Below are positions 41,307 to 51,034 of a stretch of DNA of 64,000 bases, one piece after another. How positions within the stretch are numbered: the stretch's first letter is position 1; each line of letters opens with the position of its first letter. Source of the stretch: Acidimicrobiales bacterium (lineage in GTDB: Bacteria > Actinomycetota > Acidimicrobiia > Acidimicrobiales > SZUA-35); contig JAHDDW010000001.1 of NCBI GenBank assembly GCA_020629155.1, forward strand, positions 415,582-479,581. Direction: 5' to 3'. Made by a program: the position numbers and the translations under genes. Under the pieces are notes generated by a model that saw nothing but the letters and a program-made list of their open reading frames with translations, did no database searches and was not told the origin of the DNA.

Positions 41307-42854
41307 TTATAGCTCTTGTTTCGTCCATTCTCCAATTTGGCGTTGATCGCTATCGAAGTTGACACCGACACAGATGATAGTTTTCTTATGCTCTGCATAT
41401 CTCGTTGAATAGTTTTTCTCTACGATTTGTTCCATTGCGATAGCTGCGCTTTGATCGAGTTTGAATTCAAAGATATACAGGTAGTTGGCCACTTCGACGA
41501 CAGCATCGATTCGCCCTTTATTAGTTTTAACCTCAACAAAGGTCTGTAAACCAAGCAGCGTAAACAATAGGTAAAATAAACTTTGATAGTATTTTTCTTG
41601 TTTGATATGCAGGTCATAGTCGACTGAGGCAAATACACTTTGCAGCAAATCAAAAAACCTGTCTAGATCTGCTGCACGAAGAGCCGATTTGAGATTATGC
41701 AAATAGTCAACACCGAACCCTTGTGACTTTCCTGCAAATTCATCCAACAGATGTGTTAGGAACGAATGTTCTACCTCATAGTTAGGATACGCCAGTTGAT
41801 AGGTTTGATGTTTCTTATCATATGAAACAATCGTAAGATAACCAGTTTGAAAAAGTAGCGGGATAGGAGCAAGATTATCTAATTCGTAGCTGCCTAATGC
41901 TGTTTCATTTGTTGTTAACTCTTCAAATCGTTGCAGGTCATAGCCACCTTGCGTAACCAGTTTTACCAAAAAAGATGGGGTGCCAGATTCAAACCAGAAA
42001 TTACTGAAGCGTTGCTGACGCAAAGCGCTAAGGGTCGAAAACGGATTGTAGACAGACTCTCCATTCGAGGAAAATGTAAAGCCGTTATACCAGTAACGAA
42101 TTTTTTCGAGTGCTTCTTGTTTCTCTAGATCTTCAGCAGTAGCCATATGTTCGACATATGAATTCAGAACTGTTTCAAGTTCATTCTGCGTAATGCCTAA
42201 TGCCGAAGCAAACGTATTTGACATCGTTATGTCTTCTAAATGGTTGATACCAGAGAAAACGCCAACTTTTGAGAATCGACTAACACCGGTGATAAAGGTT
42301 AGACGAATATGTTCATCATACGCTTTCAGAATTCCATAGAAGTCTTTAAGAAGATCACGAATTTCTCTAGCGAGGGCAAGGTCAGTTAAGTTGTCGATTA
42401 TAGGTTTGTCGTATTCATCGATCAAAACAACAACTGGCTGCTCTTGAGAAAGCAGAATTAACAATTCTTTCAGCTGGTGATAGTAAGGACCTTCCGACAA
42501 CGATATCCCATAGCTACTTGCCGCTTCACGTAGAAACTCCTTGATGTTTTCTTCAACTTGTTCAGCGCTACGCGCAGGAGCTTTACTGAAGTCGAGGCGA
42601 ATCACATTATGCGCAGTCCAGTCATACTCGCTTTGATCTATCCATAAGCCTTCGAAAAGATCACGATTTCCTTTAAATAATTCTTCGAGAGTCGAAACAA
42701 AAATGCTCTTTCCAAAACGTCGAGGCCTTGCCAAAAAGTACGCACCCCGAGGCTGTTTCACCAGCTCATAGATAAACTTCGTTTTGTCTATGTAAAGAAA
42801 ATCATCGTTTCTGATGGTTTTAAACGATGAAAGGCTCACTGGCAAAGGTTTCAC
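41307..42854 (-). CDS. AAA-ATPase_like protein with C-terminal PD-(D/E)XK nuclease superfamily domain
   Basis: FKTIRNDDFLYIDKTKFIYELV, FLARPRRFGKSIFVSTL, VVLIDEYDKPI, C-terminal GRIDAVVEVANYLYIFEFKLD. Confidence 0.9.
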   Translation of the reverse strand: MKPLPVSLSSFKTIRNDDFLYIDKTKFIYELVKQPRGAYFLARPRRFGKSIFVSTLEELFKGNRDLFEGLWIDQSEYDWTAHNVIRLDFSKAPARSAEQVEENIKEFLREAASSYGISLSEGPYYHQLKELLILLSQEQPVVVLIDEYDKPIIDNLTDLALAREIRDLLKDFYGILKAYDEHIRLTFITGVSRFSKVGVFSGINHLEDITMSNTFASALGITQNELETVLNSYVEHMATAEDLEKQEALEKIRYWYNGFTFSSNGESVYNPFSTLSALRQQRFSNFWFESGTPSFLVKLVTQGGYDLQRFEELTTNETALGSYELDNLAPIPLLFQTGYLTIVSYDKKHQTYQLAYPNYEVEHSFLTHLLDEFAGKSQGFGVDYLHNLKSALRAADLDRFFDLLQSVFASVDYDLHIKQEKYYQSLFYLLFTLLGLQTFVEVKTNKGRIDAVVEVANYLYIFEFKLDQSAAIAMEQIVEKNYSTRYAEHKKTIICVGVNFDSDQRQIGEWTKQEL

Positions 42855-43042
42855 ATCATCAGCATAACAAAGATCGCTTCTTGATACTTTCTTAGCGAAG
42901 CTTACCTCGCAACCGTGGCGTTACTAAGTTCGGTGTCTGAGATAGTTACATCGGCCCAAACAAGTTACCTGAACCTTTTGGACCTTCTAAACCAACTATT
43001 GTTAGTTGCCGATACTACTTTGGAGCTAACGATTGAGACGAT

Positions 43043-43750
43043 GTGGCTGCTCGAACACCGAAGGAAACGATATCGAACGAAGAGCCGCCGAAGCCGTTCG
43101 CCGATGAAAACTTTCTTCAAGCCTCAGCTGCGAAACACCGCAAATCGCTCGAAAGACAACTAGCAACACTGTATAGACAGCAAGGACTCACTGTAAAAGA
43201 ACTGTTAGAAACGCACAAACAGGCGCAGCTTCTGAACCACATCACCGACGAAAATTTTTATGAGACAACCGTTGTTTCTCGCTCGGCCACCCTTAGCCGA
43301 GAAGCAAAAAAAGTAGTTGCTGCTATCACAAATAGTTTTGAAGAAGATGTCATAACGTTCTGTGTCGACAATCGTTTCTATAGTGAAAAAAATCCAGAAC
43401 GAGTCGAGTTCTTTGCAGATATAGGCTCCAGTGCAGAGGTAGCAACCACCGCTATCACATACGTTTGTGATCATCAAAATAGTGAGACAACAATTGATAA
43501 GATCGGGCGTTGGTGGCGTAACCGTCTCAAAGAAGAAGCCACAAAAAAAGCGCTTCCTCATTTAGGTAGCAACAAACCCCACACGGCAAAAGCTATCATA
43601 GCGCTAGCCGAACTAGAGCTTTTAGTACGCAGCCCTTGGAGCGTGAGCGAACGGCTACTCGGCGCTTTTGAAGACGTACAAAAAGTTATCGAAGCCCAAC
43701 TCGACGAACGCAAAGAAGCGTTACTAATTTATACCCGAGAGCTAGGCTGA
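43043..43750 (+). CDS. Hypothetical protein
   Basis: 235-aa ORF with GTG start; no recognised family. Confidence 0.55.
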   Translation: MAARTPKETISNEEPPKPFADENFLQASAAKHRKSLERQLATLYRQQGLTVKELLETHKQAQLLNHITDENFYETTVVSRSATLSREAKKVVAAITNSFEEDVITFCVDNRFYSEKNPERVEFFADIGSSAEVATTAITYVCDHQNSETTIDKIGRWWRNRLKEEATKKALPHLGSNKPHTAKAIIALAELELLVRSPWSVSERLLGAFEDVQKVIEAQLDERKEALLIYTRELG

Positions 43751-44701
43751 CAGATCAGGAAGCGGCACTTCGCCAGTATCGCTAGCGTCGCTAAGATGTG
43801 CAGCTTTTGAAGGTACGACAATCTTGCCTTCAGCAACGATTACCGCAGACCCAGCGACACTGCACTGGCGAACCTCGCCACCATCAACATGAGCCTCGAT
43901 CAGAAGCTGTGATGGTCGCCCAATTTCGATACCTTGGTGGATACGCCAAGAATACGAGCCGTCGCGTGCTGTTCTAGTTGCTAACAAACCAGCAAGCCCA
44001 ACAGCTGCAGAACCCGTTGCTGGGTCTTCGCCAACACCAGTAGCTGGCGCAAACATTCGCGCACGTAATTCGCCGCCAGGCGCAACTTCGCCTGTGTAGC
44101 AATAAATCTGGCCAAGCAACGCATCACTTTCCTTGACACGCCAATAATCGTAATCAAATGAAGCCGCAGCTAACGCTTCCATATCTCGAAGTTCGACCAT
44201 CAAAATATCAGATCCGCAAGTTACTGCCCATGCATCACCATAGATCTGCTGCTCGTTTAGGCCCAGCAAACCAGCGGCAACTCTGGCAGAAATCGGCTCT
44301 TTAGAAACCTGAGGGGCTGTGTCATACAGGAGGGTGGCTTTGCCTAAACCTCTATTCGATTCCACGTCAACAGAGATAACCCCAACTTGCTGTTCGGTTA
44401 AGAAAATATCAGGTTCGCTATCACGGGCAAGCACTAACATAGCCCCGATAGTAGGGTGACCCGCAAAAGGAATTTCTTTGATCGGGGTGAAGAACCGAAA
44501 CGCATAATCGTTACCTTCATCTTGCGGCGGTAACACAAACACTGTTTTAGACAGGTTAAACTCTGACGCTATTTTCTGCATCTCCTTCGCAGAAAGATCT
44601 TCAGGTTTTGCCTCGTCATTAGCTAAAATCACAGCTACTGAATTTCCTGCATAAGCTGTTTCGGTAAACACATCAGCGACTACATAAGACAAAGACGTCA
44701 T
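43742..44701 (-). CDS. PhzF family isomerase-like protein
   Basis: VADVFTETAYAGNSVAVI, IPFAGHPTIGAM, GVGEDPATGSAAVGLAGLL. Confidence 0.9.
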   Translation of the reverse strand: MTSLSYVVADVFTETAYAGNSVAVILANDEAKPEDLSAKEMQKIASEFNLSKTVFVLPPQDEGNDYAFRFFTPIKEIPFAGHPTIGAMLVLARDSEPDIFLTEQQVGVISVDVESNRGLGKATLLYDTAPQVSKEPISARVAAGLLGLNEQQIYGDAWAVTCGSDILMVELRDMEALAAASFDYDYWRVKESDALLGQIYCYTGEVAPGGELRARMFAPATGVGEDPATGSAAVGLAGLLATRTARDGSYSWRIHQGIEIGRPSQLLIEAHVDGGEVRQCSVAGSAVIVAEGKIVVPSKAAHLSDASDTGEVPLPDLSA

Positions 44702-44774
44702 CTATGCAGCCTATAACAGACCTTGCAAGGAAACTAGCGAAAGCCGTTATTTTTAGAAACGTAAGGTTTTGTCT

Positions 44775-45695
44775 CTAAATGCCTTTGCCGACTTTGTGAG
44801 CTAACGCTAAGGCTTTTTCTGCGGGTAAACCAGCAGCTACGGCTAACGCCAGCGGCAGTCGTTTTTCGAGCGGATTACGTTTGAATGTCGCCACTACTTG
44901 CCTCAACGCTGCTTTACGCTGACCCATCGCGGCTTTCGCCACTGCCTGCTGCCCAGCAATACGGGCGGTACCTTTTTTAGATTCGGCGAACTCGGGGTGT
45001 TTGTCTAACAAATATTGCAACGCATCGTCGATCATCTTCCAGCGTTCAAAGAAGAAAGAAGCACCATGCCACCACACTCGAACCAGTGGCTCGTCTGCAA
45101 CGGCGATTTCGGTTACCTTTGCTGTTCGCAAAAACAGGTCGTAATCTTCGGCATAGCTACCTGGTATTTCTTCATCAACTAAACCAATATCGTCAACCAA
45201 GGTTTGTTTATGAACCAACCAACTTGACGGGTGGACCTCTGTCATGCGGTCTTCGATAAAACCTTCAAACGTTAAGCGCTTAGGGTCAGGGATACGTGCT
45301 GTATCATTTTCTTGATAACGGATAAAGATGCCTGTGCATGCTGCTTTAGCGCTGCCGTGGGCAGCTATAGCTTCGAACTGTTTCGCCAGCTTGCCTTCTA
45401 ACCACTCATCGTCGTCGTCGCATAGCGCTATCCAATCGCCTGAGGCTTGAGAGATGCCGCTATTGCGAGCCCCCGCTAAACCTGGAGTTCGACTATTGGT
45501 CGTTACAACTACTGGCCGGTTCGTGTCGTTGCTCACTAACGTTTGGTCAGGTTCACTGCGATCAAACACTAACACCGTCTCGATACGACCTGCATAGTCT
45601 TGACTGCGCACCGCTTCAAGCGCTCGACGCAACAATTCAGGACGATCTCGGGTTGCGATTACAACCGAGACAGACTCTTCTTTACGGTTCGTCAT
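44775..45695 (-). CDS. Glycosyltransferase family 2
   Basis: SVVIATRDRPELLRRALEAVRSQ, GLAGARNSGI, ALCDDDDEW. Confidence 0.9.
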   Translation of the reverse strand: MTNRKEESVSVVIATRDRPELLRRALEAVRSQDYAGRIETVLVFDRSEPDQTLVSNDTNRPVVVTTNSRTPGLAGARNSGISQASGDWIALCDDDDEWLEGKLAKQFEAIAAHGSAKAACTGIFIRYQENDTARIPDPKRLTFEGFIEDRMTEVHPSSWLVHKQTLVDDIGLVDEEIPGSYAEDYDLFLRTAKVTEIAVADEPLVRVWWHGASFFFERWKMIDDALQYLLDKHPEFAESKKGTARIAGQQAVAKAAMGQRKAALRQVVATFKRNPLEKRLPLALAVAAGLPAEKALALAHKVGKGI

Positions 45696-46276
45696 AAGAT
45701 CTCGTGTTCCCCTGTTGCGTCCGATTGTTGGTCAATGCACGCACTATCTGCTGGGATTAGCTGCGTCTGGGCTCCAATCAGCTCGTCAACAACAGCCGCA
45801 AATTGTGCAACCCCTGGAATAGTTTCAGTCGATGAAGCAACTACATAGCGTTCAGGGTGAGCTATTGCGTCAGCGAGCAGCGAGAAAAAATCTTCTTTCT
45901 CTGTAGCAACATTTGCCATCATATGTTCACGCAAATGATTCGCGAACCTATATTGGTGTTTATCGACATGTTCACCAAGCGCTGGGTCACGAGGGACAAC
46001 AATCGGCAATTTTCCAGCAGCCCGTGCATCCATAATAGTAGAAGGGCCTCCATGGCTAATAACAACTGTTGAACGTGCAAAAGACTCGCATAGCTCGTCG
46101 TGCGCTAAAAGCTCGTGGCTTTCGCAATTGCGTGGCTTCTCTGATGAACCTCGCTGCACTATCCACGAAATTTCATGTGTGTCTTTATGCGCTTCGATCC
46201 ATTCGTCAATCCAACCCATAAGCCGATTAAAGGGATGATGATCAGTGCCAACAGCTACCGTTATGAGGATTTCCAT
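45692..46276 (-). CDS. Alg13/PssE-like glycosyltransferase subunit
   Basis: MEILITVAVGTDHHPFNRLMGWID...VVISHGGPSTIMDARAAGKLPIVVPRDPALGEHVDKHQ. Confidence 0.85.
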   Translation of the reverse strand: MEILITVAVGTDHHPFNRLMGWIDEWIEAHKDTHEISWIVQRGSSEKPRNCESHELLAHDELCESFARSTVVISHGGPSTIMDARAAGKLPIVVPRDPALGEHVDKHQYRFANHLREHMMANVATEKEDFFSLLADAIAHPERYVVASSTETIPGVAQFAAVVDELIGAQTQLIPADSACIDQQSDATGEHEIL

Positions 46277-46374
46277 GCTATTTGCTTTCTAGTGGATTTT
46301 TGTTGCTATGTATTGCTGATTACTTGGATGCCAAATCTGTGTAACGCTGCTAACGCAGCAAAAATACTTACTTG

Positions 46375-46878
46375 CTAATAGAGCGGCCCAATAAGTTGGC
46401 TACCTGTATACAATGCTTGCTGCTCTGGCCATTGCACCAAAAATTTCGATGCAAACGGTTTACAAAGCTTTCCTGTCAATGTCTTAGAATCGATTCTGTC
46501 GTATACCTCTAAATACACGGTGGGGATACGCATCATTTTCCCAAGAACAAAGTAAGGCAATGCCACACCAGCACCGTCAGAGACGATGACATCTGGCTTC
46601 CATTTCCGCAAAACCTTAAACGCCATTGGCGTATTGCGAGCTAAATTTTTGACGTTGCGTGTCGTTGGATGATACGCATATGTAACATCTTCACCCTTCA
46701 ACTTTGAATGCGCATCAGGTAAATCGAATGTAACCCACTTGCGTTGGTGCATGGCCCACCAGGCACGCAACTGCAACAATTGAGAAAGATGACCACCCGC
46801 AGATGAGACAAAAAGCACTCGTTTACCAACATCCATAGTTTTTTCTTCAGTGCTCTCCATAGTATTTCTATCGGCCAT
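46375..46878 (-). CDS. Alg14/PssD-like glycosyltransferase subunit
   Basis: VLFVSSAGGHLSQLLQL...PDVIVSDGAGVALPYFVLGKMMRIPTVYLE. Confidence 0.85.
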   Translation of the reverse strand: MADRNTMESTEEKTMDVGKRVLFVSSAGGHLSQLLQLRAWWAMHQRKWVTFDLPDAHSKLKGEDVTYAYHPTTRNVKNLARNTPMAFKVLRKWKPDVIVSDGAGVALPYFVLGKMMRIPTVYLEVYDRIDSKTLTGKLCKPFASKFLVQWPEQQALYTGSQLIGPLY

Positions 46879-47036
46879 TTTCTAGATTTTTTAGAGAAAT
46901 ATCTTTAAATCACCTGGAGCTAATCTAGCACCAGCTATGACGGAAAGAAAGCGGAACCTACTCGCTAAATCTTTTCCCAGAGCCGAACACACAAATTAAT
47001 CTCGTATAACATGATCAATACTACGACCGATAGTAA

Positions 47037-48203
47037 ATGATGTCTGCACTTACCTTACCTGAACTTATACACAACTTCGAAACGTGGGCATGGCTTGACG
47101 CTGTACTAAACGCTGATGATAGGACCTCGCAGACCTCTGTCAGTTATCTCTGTCAGCCAGCAATCGAGACTCCACAATTTCTGCTTCCCGCTGATACGCC
47201 ACAAATCACAGCTGCTTCTCTTACCCGTTTCAACGATGGACGAAGCATTAAACAGCGGCTGGTAACTTCTGGCGCTGTCGGCGTTGCTCGGACTGGTCTA
47301 CTTCGTCGCGCACGCAAACCGTTGCGACTCGGAGAAACAATAACATTACCTAATTGGGACATTGTCGAAGATCTCAGTGTCGCACTCGGCGAGTCTAACC
47401 TTGTCGCCGCTGTAACTATCGGCCCCCCAAGACGTAACCGCAAACCTGTTTTGCAGTTACTCAAACGCAACGGTGAAACAGTGGGCTACGCCAAAATAGG
47501 CTGGTCTTCACTAACTCGTGAACTTGTGAAAAATGAAGCAACCGTTTTAAAAAAAGTAGCCTCCCAACTCCCTGACACAATCACCGCGCCAAAAGTTTTA
47601 CTCGAACAAACCTGGCATGATAATCAAGTGACTGTTATTTCGGCATTAAAACCGTCGCCACTAGCACAACGTGCGCAAGCAGTTCCGGTTGACACGTTGC
47701 TTTCACTAGCGCGATCAAGCCAAACCATCCATCTAGCTGTACGGCAGATGCCTTTTCTTAAAGAGTGGAAGAAAACCAAACTAGGCAGCCAGCCTTTTAT
47801 GGGGCCATTACTAAAAAAATATGGCGATAACCAACTCGAACTAGGTCTATGGCATGGTGACTATACACCGTGGAACACTTCAACCGTTAAAGGCGTCGTC
47901 AGCGTTTGGGACTGGGAGTTTGCTGCCTTCGGCAGGCCCGTCGGATTCGACATTTTGCATTGCAATTTTGAACTGCTACGCCGAGACGAAAGCTACAGCA
48001 CACAAGACGCTCTTGAATACACAGAAGCAAAAGCTAGCGAACTGCTGCAAAATAGTAGCGATTTTCCTGACGCTGTCTTTGATCTGTACCTTTGCGAACT
48101 GTGGCATCGCGAACTAAAGCTATCTGGACAGCGATGGCAGCCCACCGACTTAGAAGAATTACTACCTGCGTTAAAACAGATTCTTTTTCGCCGCCTTACC
48201 TAA
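47037..48203 (+). CDS. Aminoglycoside phosphotransferase/kinase-fold-like protein
   Basis: LGLWHGDYTPWNTSTVKGVVSVWDWEFAAFGRPVGFDILH resembles the APH catalytic and metal motifs. Confidence 0.65.
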   Translation: MMSALTLPELIHNFETWAWLDAVLNADDRTSQTSVSYLCQPAIETPQFLLPADTPQITAASLTRFNDGRSIKQRLVTSGAVGVARTGLLRRARKPLRLGETITLPNWDIVEDLSVALGESNLVAAVTIGPPRRNRKPVLQLLKRNGETVGYAKIGWSSLTRELVKNEATVLKKVASQLPDTITAPKVLLEQTWHDNQVTVISALKPSPLAQRAQAVPVDTLLSLARSSQTIHLAVRQMPFLKEWKKTKLGSQPFMGPLLKKYGDNQLELGLWHGDYTPWNTSTVKGVVSVWDWEFAAFGRPVGFDILHCNFELLRRDESYSTQDALEYTEAKASELLQNSSDFPDAVFDLYLCELWHRELKLSGQRWQPTDLEELLPALKQILFRRLT

Positions 48204-48277
48204 CGTTTCTTGGTGCTTGAAAGCAGCGAGAACCGCTACAATCATTGAGTGTTACGCTACAGACGCAAGGGGTATAC

Positions 48278-49198
48278 ATGACGTTAAGAAATCGTTCTCT
48301 GACTGCTATCAATGATTTTACTATTTCACAGTGGAACGACATACTCGAAATTGCTCAAAAAATCAAAACGCAAGGCGTCGCCAATGTCGACAGGACGCTT
48401 GGAAATACACTTGTTGCTACACTCTTTTTTGAACCTTCAACACGAACAAGGCTTTCGTTCGAAGCAGCTGCTCTACGTTTAGGGGCTCAAACACTTGGTT
48501 TCACCGATGCTGCCGCAACAAGTGTCGCAAAGGGCGAATCGTTAGAAGACACTATCCGCATGGTGGCAGGCTATAGCGACGCTATTGTCATCCGTCACCC
48601 TGAAAGTGGTTCGGCCGCTCGGGCACACGCTGTTTCTACTGTACCGATAATCAATGCAGGCGACGGAGCAAATGAACACCCAACACAAACCTTGCTCGAT
48701 CTCTTTTCGATCAAAGAAACTCAGGGCCGTCTCGACAATTTGACGATTGGGTTTGCGGGTGACTTACGTTACGGACGAGCAGCCCATTCGCTAATGAAAG
48801 CAGTAGCCAAATATGGCAATAACACGTTGCGCCTTATCGCTCCGAAGCAGATAGAAACGCCGAAAGAACTACTTTCCTACTTCGATGAGAACAACACAGG
48901 ATATACGCAGTCGAGCGATTTGTTAGAAGCAACACAAGATCTTGATATTCTCTACCTGAGCCGCATCCAGAAAGAACGTTTTGACAGCAATGCAGACTAC
49001 GAAGCTGTCAAAAATGTTTACTGCTTTGGCGAGCCGCACATGGCTGTGACAAAAGACAACTTTCGTCTTTTGCATGCCTTCCCTAGAGTAAACGAAATAG
49101 ATACCGCCTTAGACACCCACCCAAAATCATACTACTTTGAACAAGCGGCCAACGGCGTGCCGCTACGCATGGCACTACTGCATTCGATTCTTGCGTAA
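48278..49198 (+). CDS. pyrB: Aspartate carbamoyltransferase catalytic subunit
   Basis: FFEPSTRTRLSFEAAALRLGA, NAGDGANEHPTQTLLDLFSI; start placed at MTLRNR. Confidence 0.95.
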   Translation: MTLRNRSLTAINDFTISQWNDILEIAQKIKTQGVANVDRTLGNTLVATLFFEPSTRTRLSFEAAALRLGAQTLGFTDAAATSVAKGESLEDTIRMVAGYSDAIVIRHPESGSAARAHAVSTVPIINAGDGANEHPTQTLLDLFSIKETQGRLDNLTIGFAGDLRYGRAAHSLMKAVAKYGNNTLRLIAPKQIETPKELLSYFDENNTGYTQSSDLLEATQDLDILYLSRIQKERFDSNADYEAVKNVYCFGEPHMAVTKDNFRLLHAFPRVNEIDTALDTHPKSYYFEQAANGVPLRMALLHSILA

Positions 49199-49207
49199 GC
49201 CCTTGTT

Positions 49208-50167
49208 CTATCGAACACCAACCAAAGCACCTTGAAAATCAAATTGATCGATAGTCTCACCAGTCTCCAAATCGACGATAAGCACATCTGTTGTTTCTTG
49301 CAATGGTTCAGTCAATATGTCAATTTCCAACGCAGAGACAACAGCTACGTTCTCCAACGCAGTGTGCCAGCCAACTCCATGTTTTTTTGACCATTTAATC
49401 GAGCTTGTTTCAGTATCTATAGCTTCGATCGAATTACCTTTTCTATAGAGCATCGTTTCTCCATTTGGAGAAAAAGAAACCCCACTAATCTGACCTTCGA
49501 TAATCACACGATTTGTTTCATCTGAAACTGAAACTGAGGAATCTGTTTCTTGCTTGACCGTAAAAGATTTATTGCCATATTCTGCCACACCATTATCGGT
49601 CGAAATAGTATCTGGTATGTCAAGGACAGCTGATTCGCCTGTTGCGCAATTAGTTTCTATTGGCGCAGCTGGCAGAACCGAAACTTCGTCTAATTTTTCC
49701 GGATTTACATCTATCTCTGGGGCTTGTTCTACTGTCACCATAAGAACATCATCACTGCTATCAATGCTACTGATAGTGAACGTTTTTTCTGAAAGTTCAC
49801 AAACAGGGTTGCCCTCAAAGTCGAGAAGAAGATTATTCGCAGCATCAAACAGGTAGTCTTCTTGAAGAGAAACTGCGCGGCTCTCGATAACCGACGACGT
49901 TCCTTCAAAGTTTAGAGTCGTACGATTATCAGATCTTACAAGAACTATTTCGCTTTGCGCCGCGTCTTGTATTCTTTCAGCAGCAGCGACAGCATCAACC
50001 TGTTCACCCGTTTCTGCCTCCACCGTTACTGTACGACTGCACCCGATCCCAAGAACTAAAAACCCGCTAATTACTATACTTTTACTGAATCCCGCCATAG
50101 TATATTCTCTCTTCTCAAACTTCAAGGATACACCGCTCCAAGAAAGAAACAGGTCAGTTGTGCCCAC
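49208..50167 (-). CDS. Putative lipoprotein of unknown function
   Basis: MAGFSKSIVISGFLVLGIGCS lipobox; true start probably internal to the ORF. Confidence 0.55.
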   Translation of the reverse strand: MGTTDLFLSWSGVSLKFEKREYTMAGFSKSIVISGFLVLGIGCSRTVTVEAETGEQVDAVAAAERIQDAAQSEIVLVRSDNRTTLNFEGTSSVIESRAVSLQEDYLFDAANNLLLDFEGNPVCELSEKTFTISSIDSSDDVLMVTVEQAPEIDVNPEKLDEVSVLPAAPIETNCATGESAVLDIPDTISTDNGVAEYGNKSFTVKQETDSSVSVSDETNRVIIEGQISGVSFSPNGETMLYRKGNSIEAIDTETSSIKWSKKHGVGWHTALENVAVVSALEIDILTEPLQETTDVLIVDLETGETIDQFDFQGALVGVR

Positions 50168-50186
50168 ACCTATTCACTCTTAGTGA

Positions 50187-50876
50187 TTATGGGGTTAGAT
50201 TCTGCAAAATTGTTGTGTACGTGCTTTCAGTAGTTACAGCCGCCCAAAATGTTGTGCTAGATGGCTGAACTACCCACAAGGCGAAAGCTAGGAAGTAGGC
50301 AACGAACGTGCCGGCCAAGTTTTTGCGGTCGCCTAACGTAATAGCCGTGCCGAATGATCTTTTGAAACGAGTACCAAGCAAGTTGACACTATATATCTCG
50401 TCAAGCACAAGGTGGGTAAAGAAACCAAGCGACATAAACGAAGCATAAAACCAGCTCATCAGAGGCGTGGCATCAAAGCCATAGGTTGCAAGCGCACCAG
50501 TTGCCAGCCCAGCGATGGCCGTCGCAGGAAGCGAATGGATAAGACCTCGATGCACAGTGAACCGATCGAGCATCTCGAAAGACACTTGCGCCAAGGTATA
50601 GCTACCGACGCCTATGAGCGCAAGCTCAAGCATCGATAACGAATCAGCAAACGCAAGCACAACGAGCAGTGTTGCTACTATCGCAGATAAACGTCTGGCT
50701 ATCTGCACAGGAACAGACGACCCTAAATCAAGATCGGGCAACAAACCGCCAACCACTCCGACAGCGAAATAGCCTGCTGCTTCTTCGACCTGAGCTACAT
50801 CTGAGGCCCTCAACGCAACTGCACCAACTCCAGCGACGAACGCTCCCCCAATGAAATGGGTTTTGAAATCTGCCAT
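50187..50876 (-). CDS. YdjM/DUF457-like membrane-bound metal-dependent hydrolase
   Basis: FKTHFIGGAF, GGLLPDLDLGSS, VHRGLIHSLPATAI, HLVLDEIYSVNLLGT. Confidence 0.75.
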   Translation of the reverse strand: MADFKTHFIGGAFVAGVGAVALRASDVAQVEEAAGYFAVGVVGGLLPDLDLGSSVPVQIARRLSAIVATLLVVLAFADSLSMLELALIGVGSYTLAQVSFEMLDRFTVHRGLIHSLPATAIAGLATGALATYGFDATPLMSWFYASFMSLGFFTHLVLDEIYSVNLLGTRFKRSFGTAITLGDRKNLAGTFVAYFLAFALWVVQPSSTTFWAAVTTESTYTTILQNLTP

Positions 50877-51034
50877 ACCTACAGATCTTACACGCCATAT
50901 TTAGCGTGTTTGCTCACACAACCCAACAAGGCGCACTATTGTTATCTAGCTCTTAGCCGTTTCAGAAGAGAACATAGAGCGTAAACGCTCTGAACTAGTT
51001 CTTTGAGAGCAAGCTGACCATACACTAGAAACAG

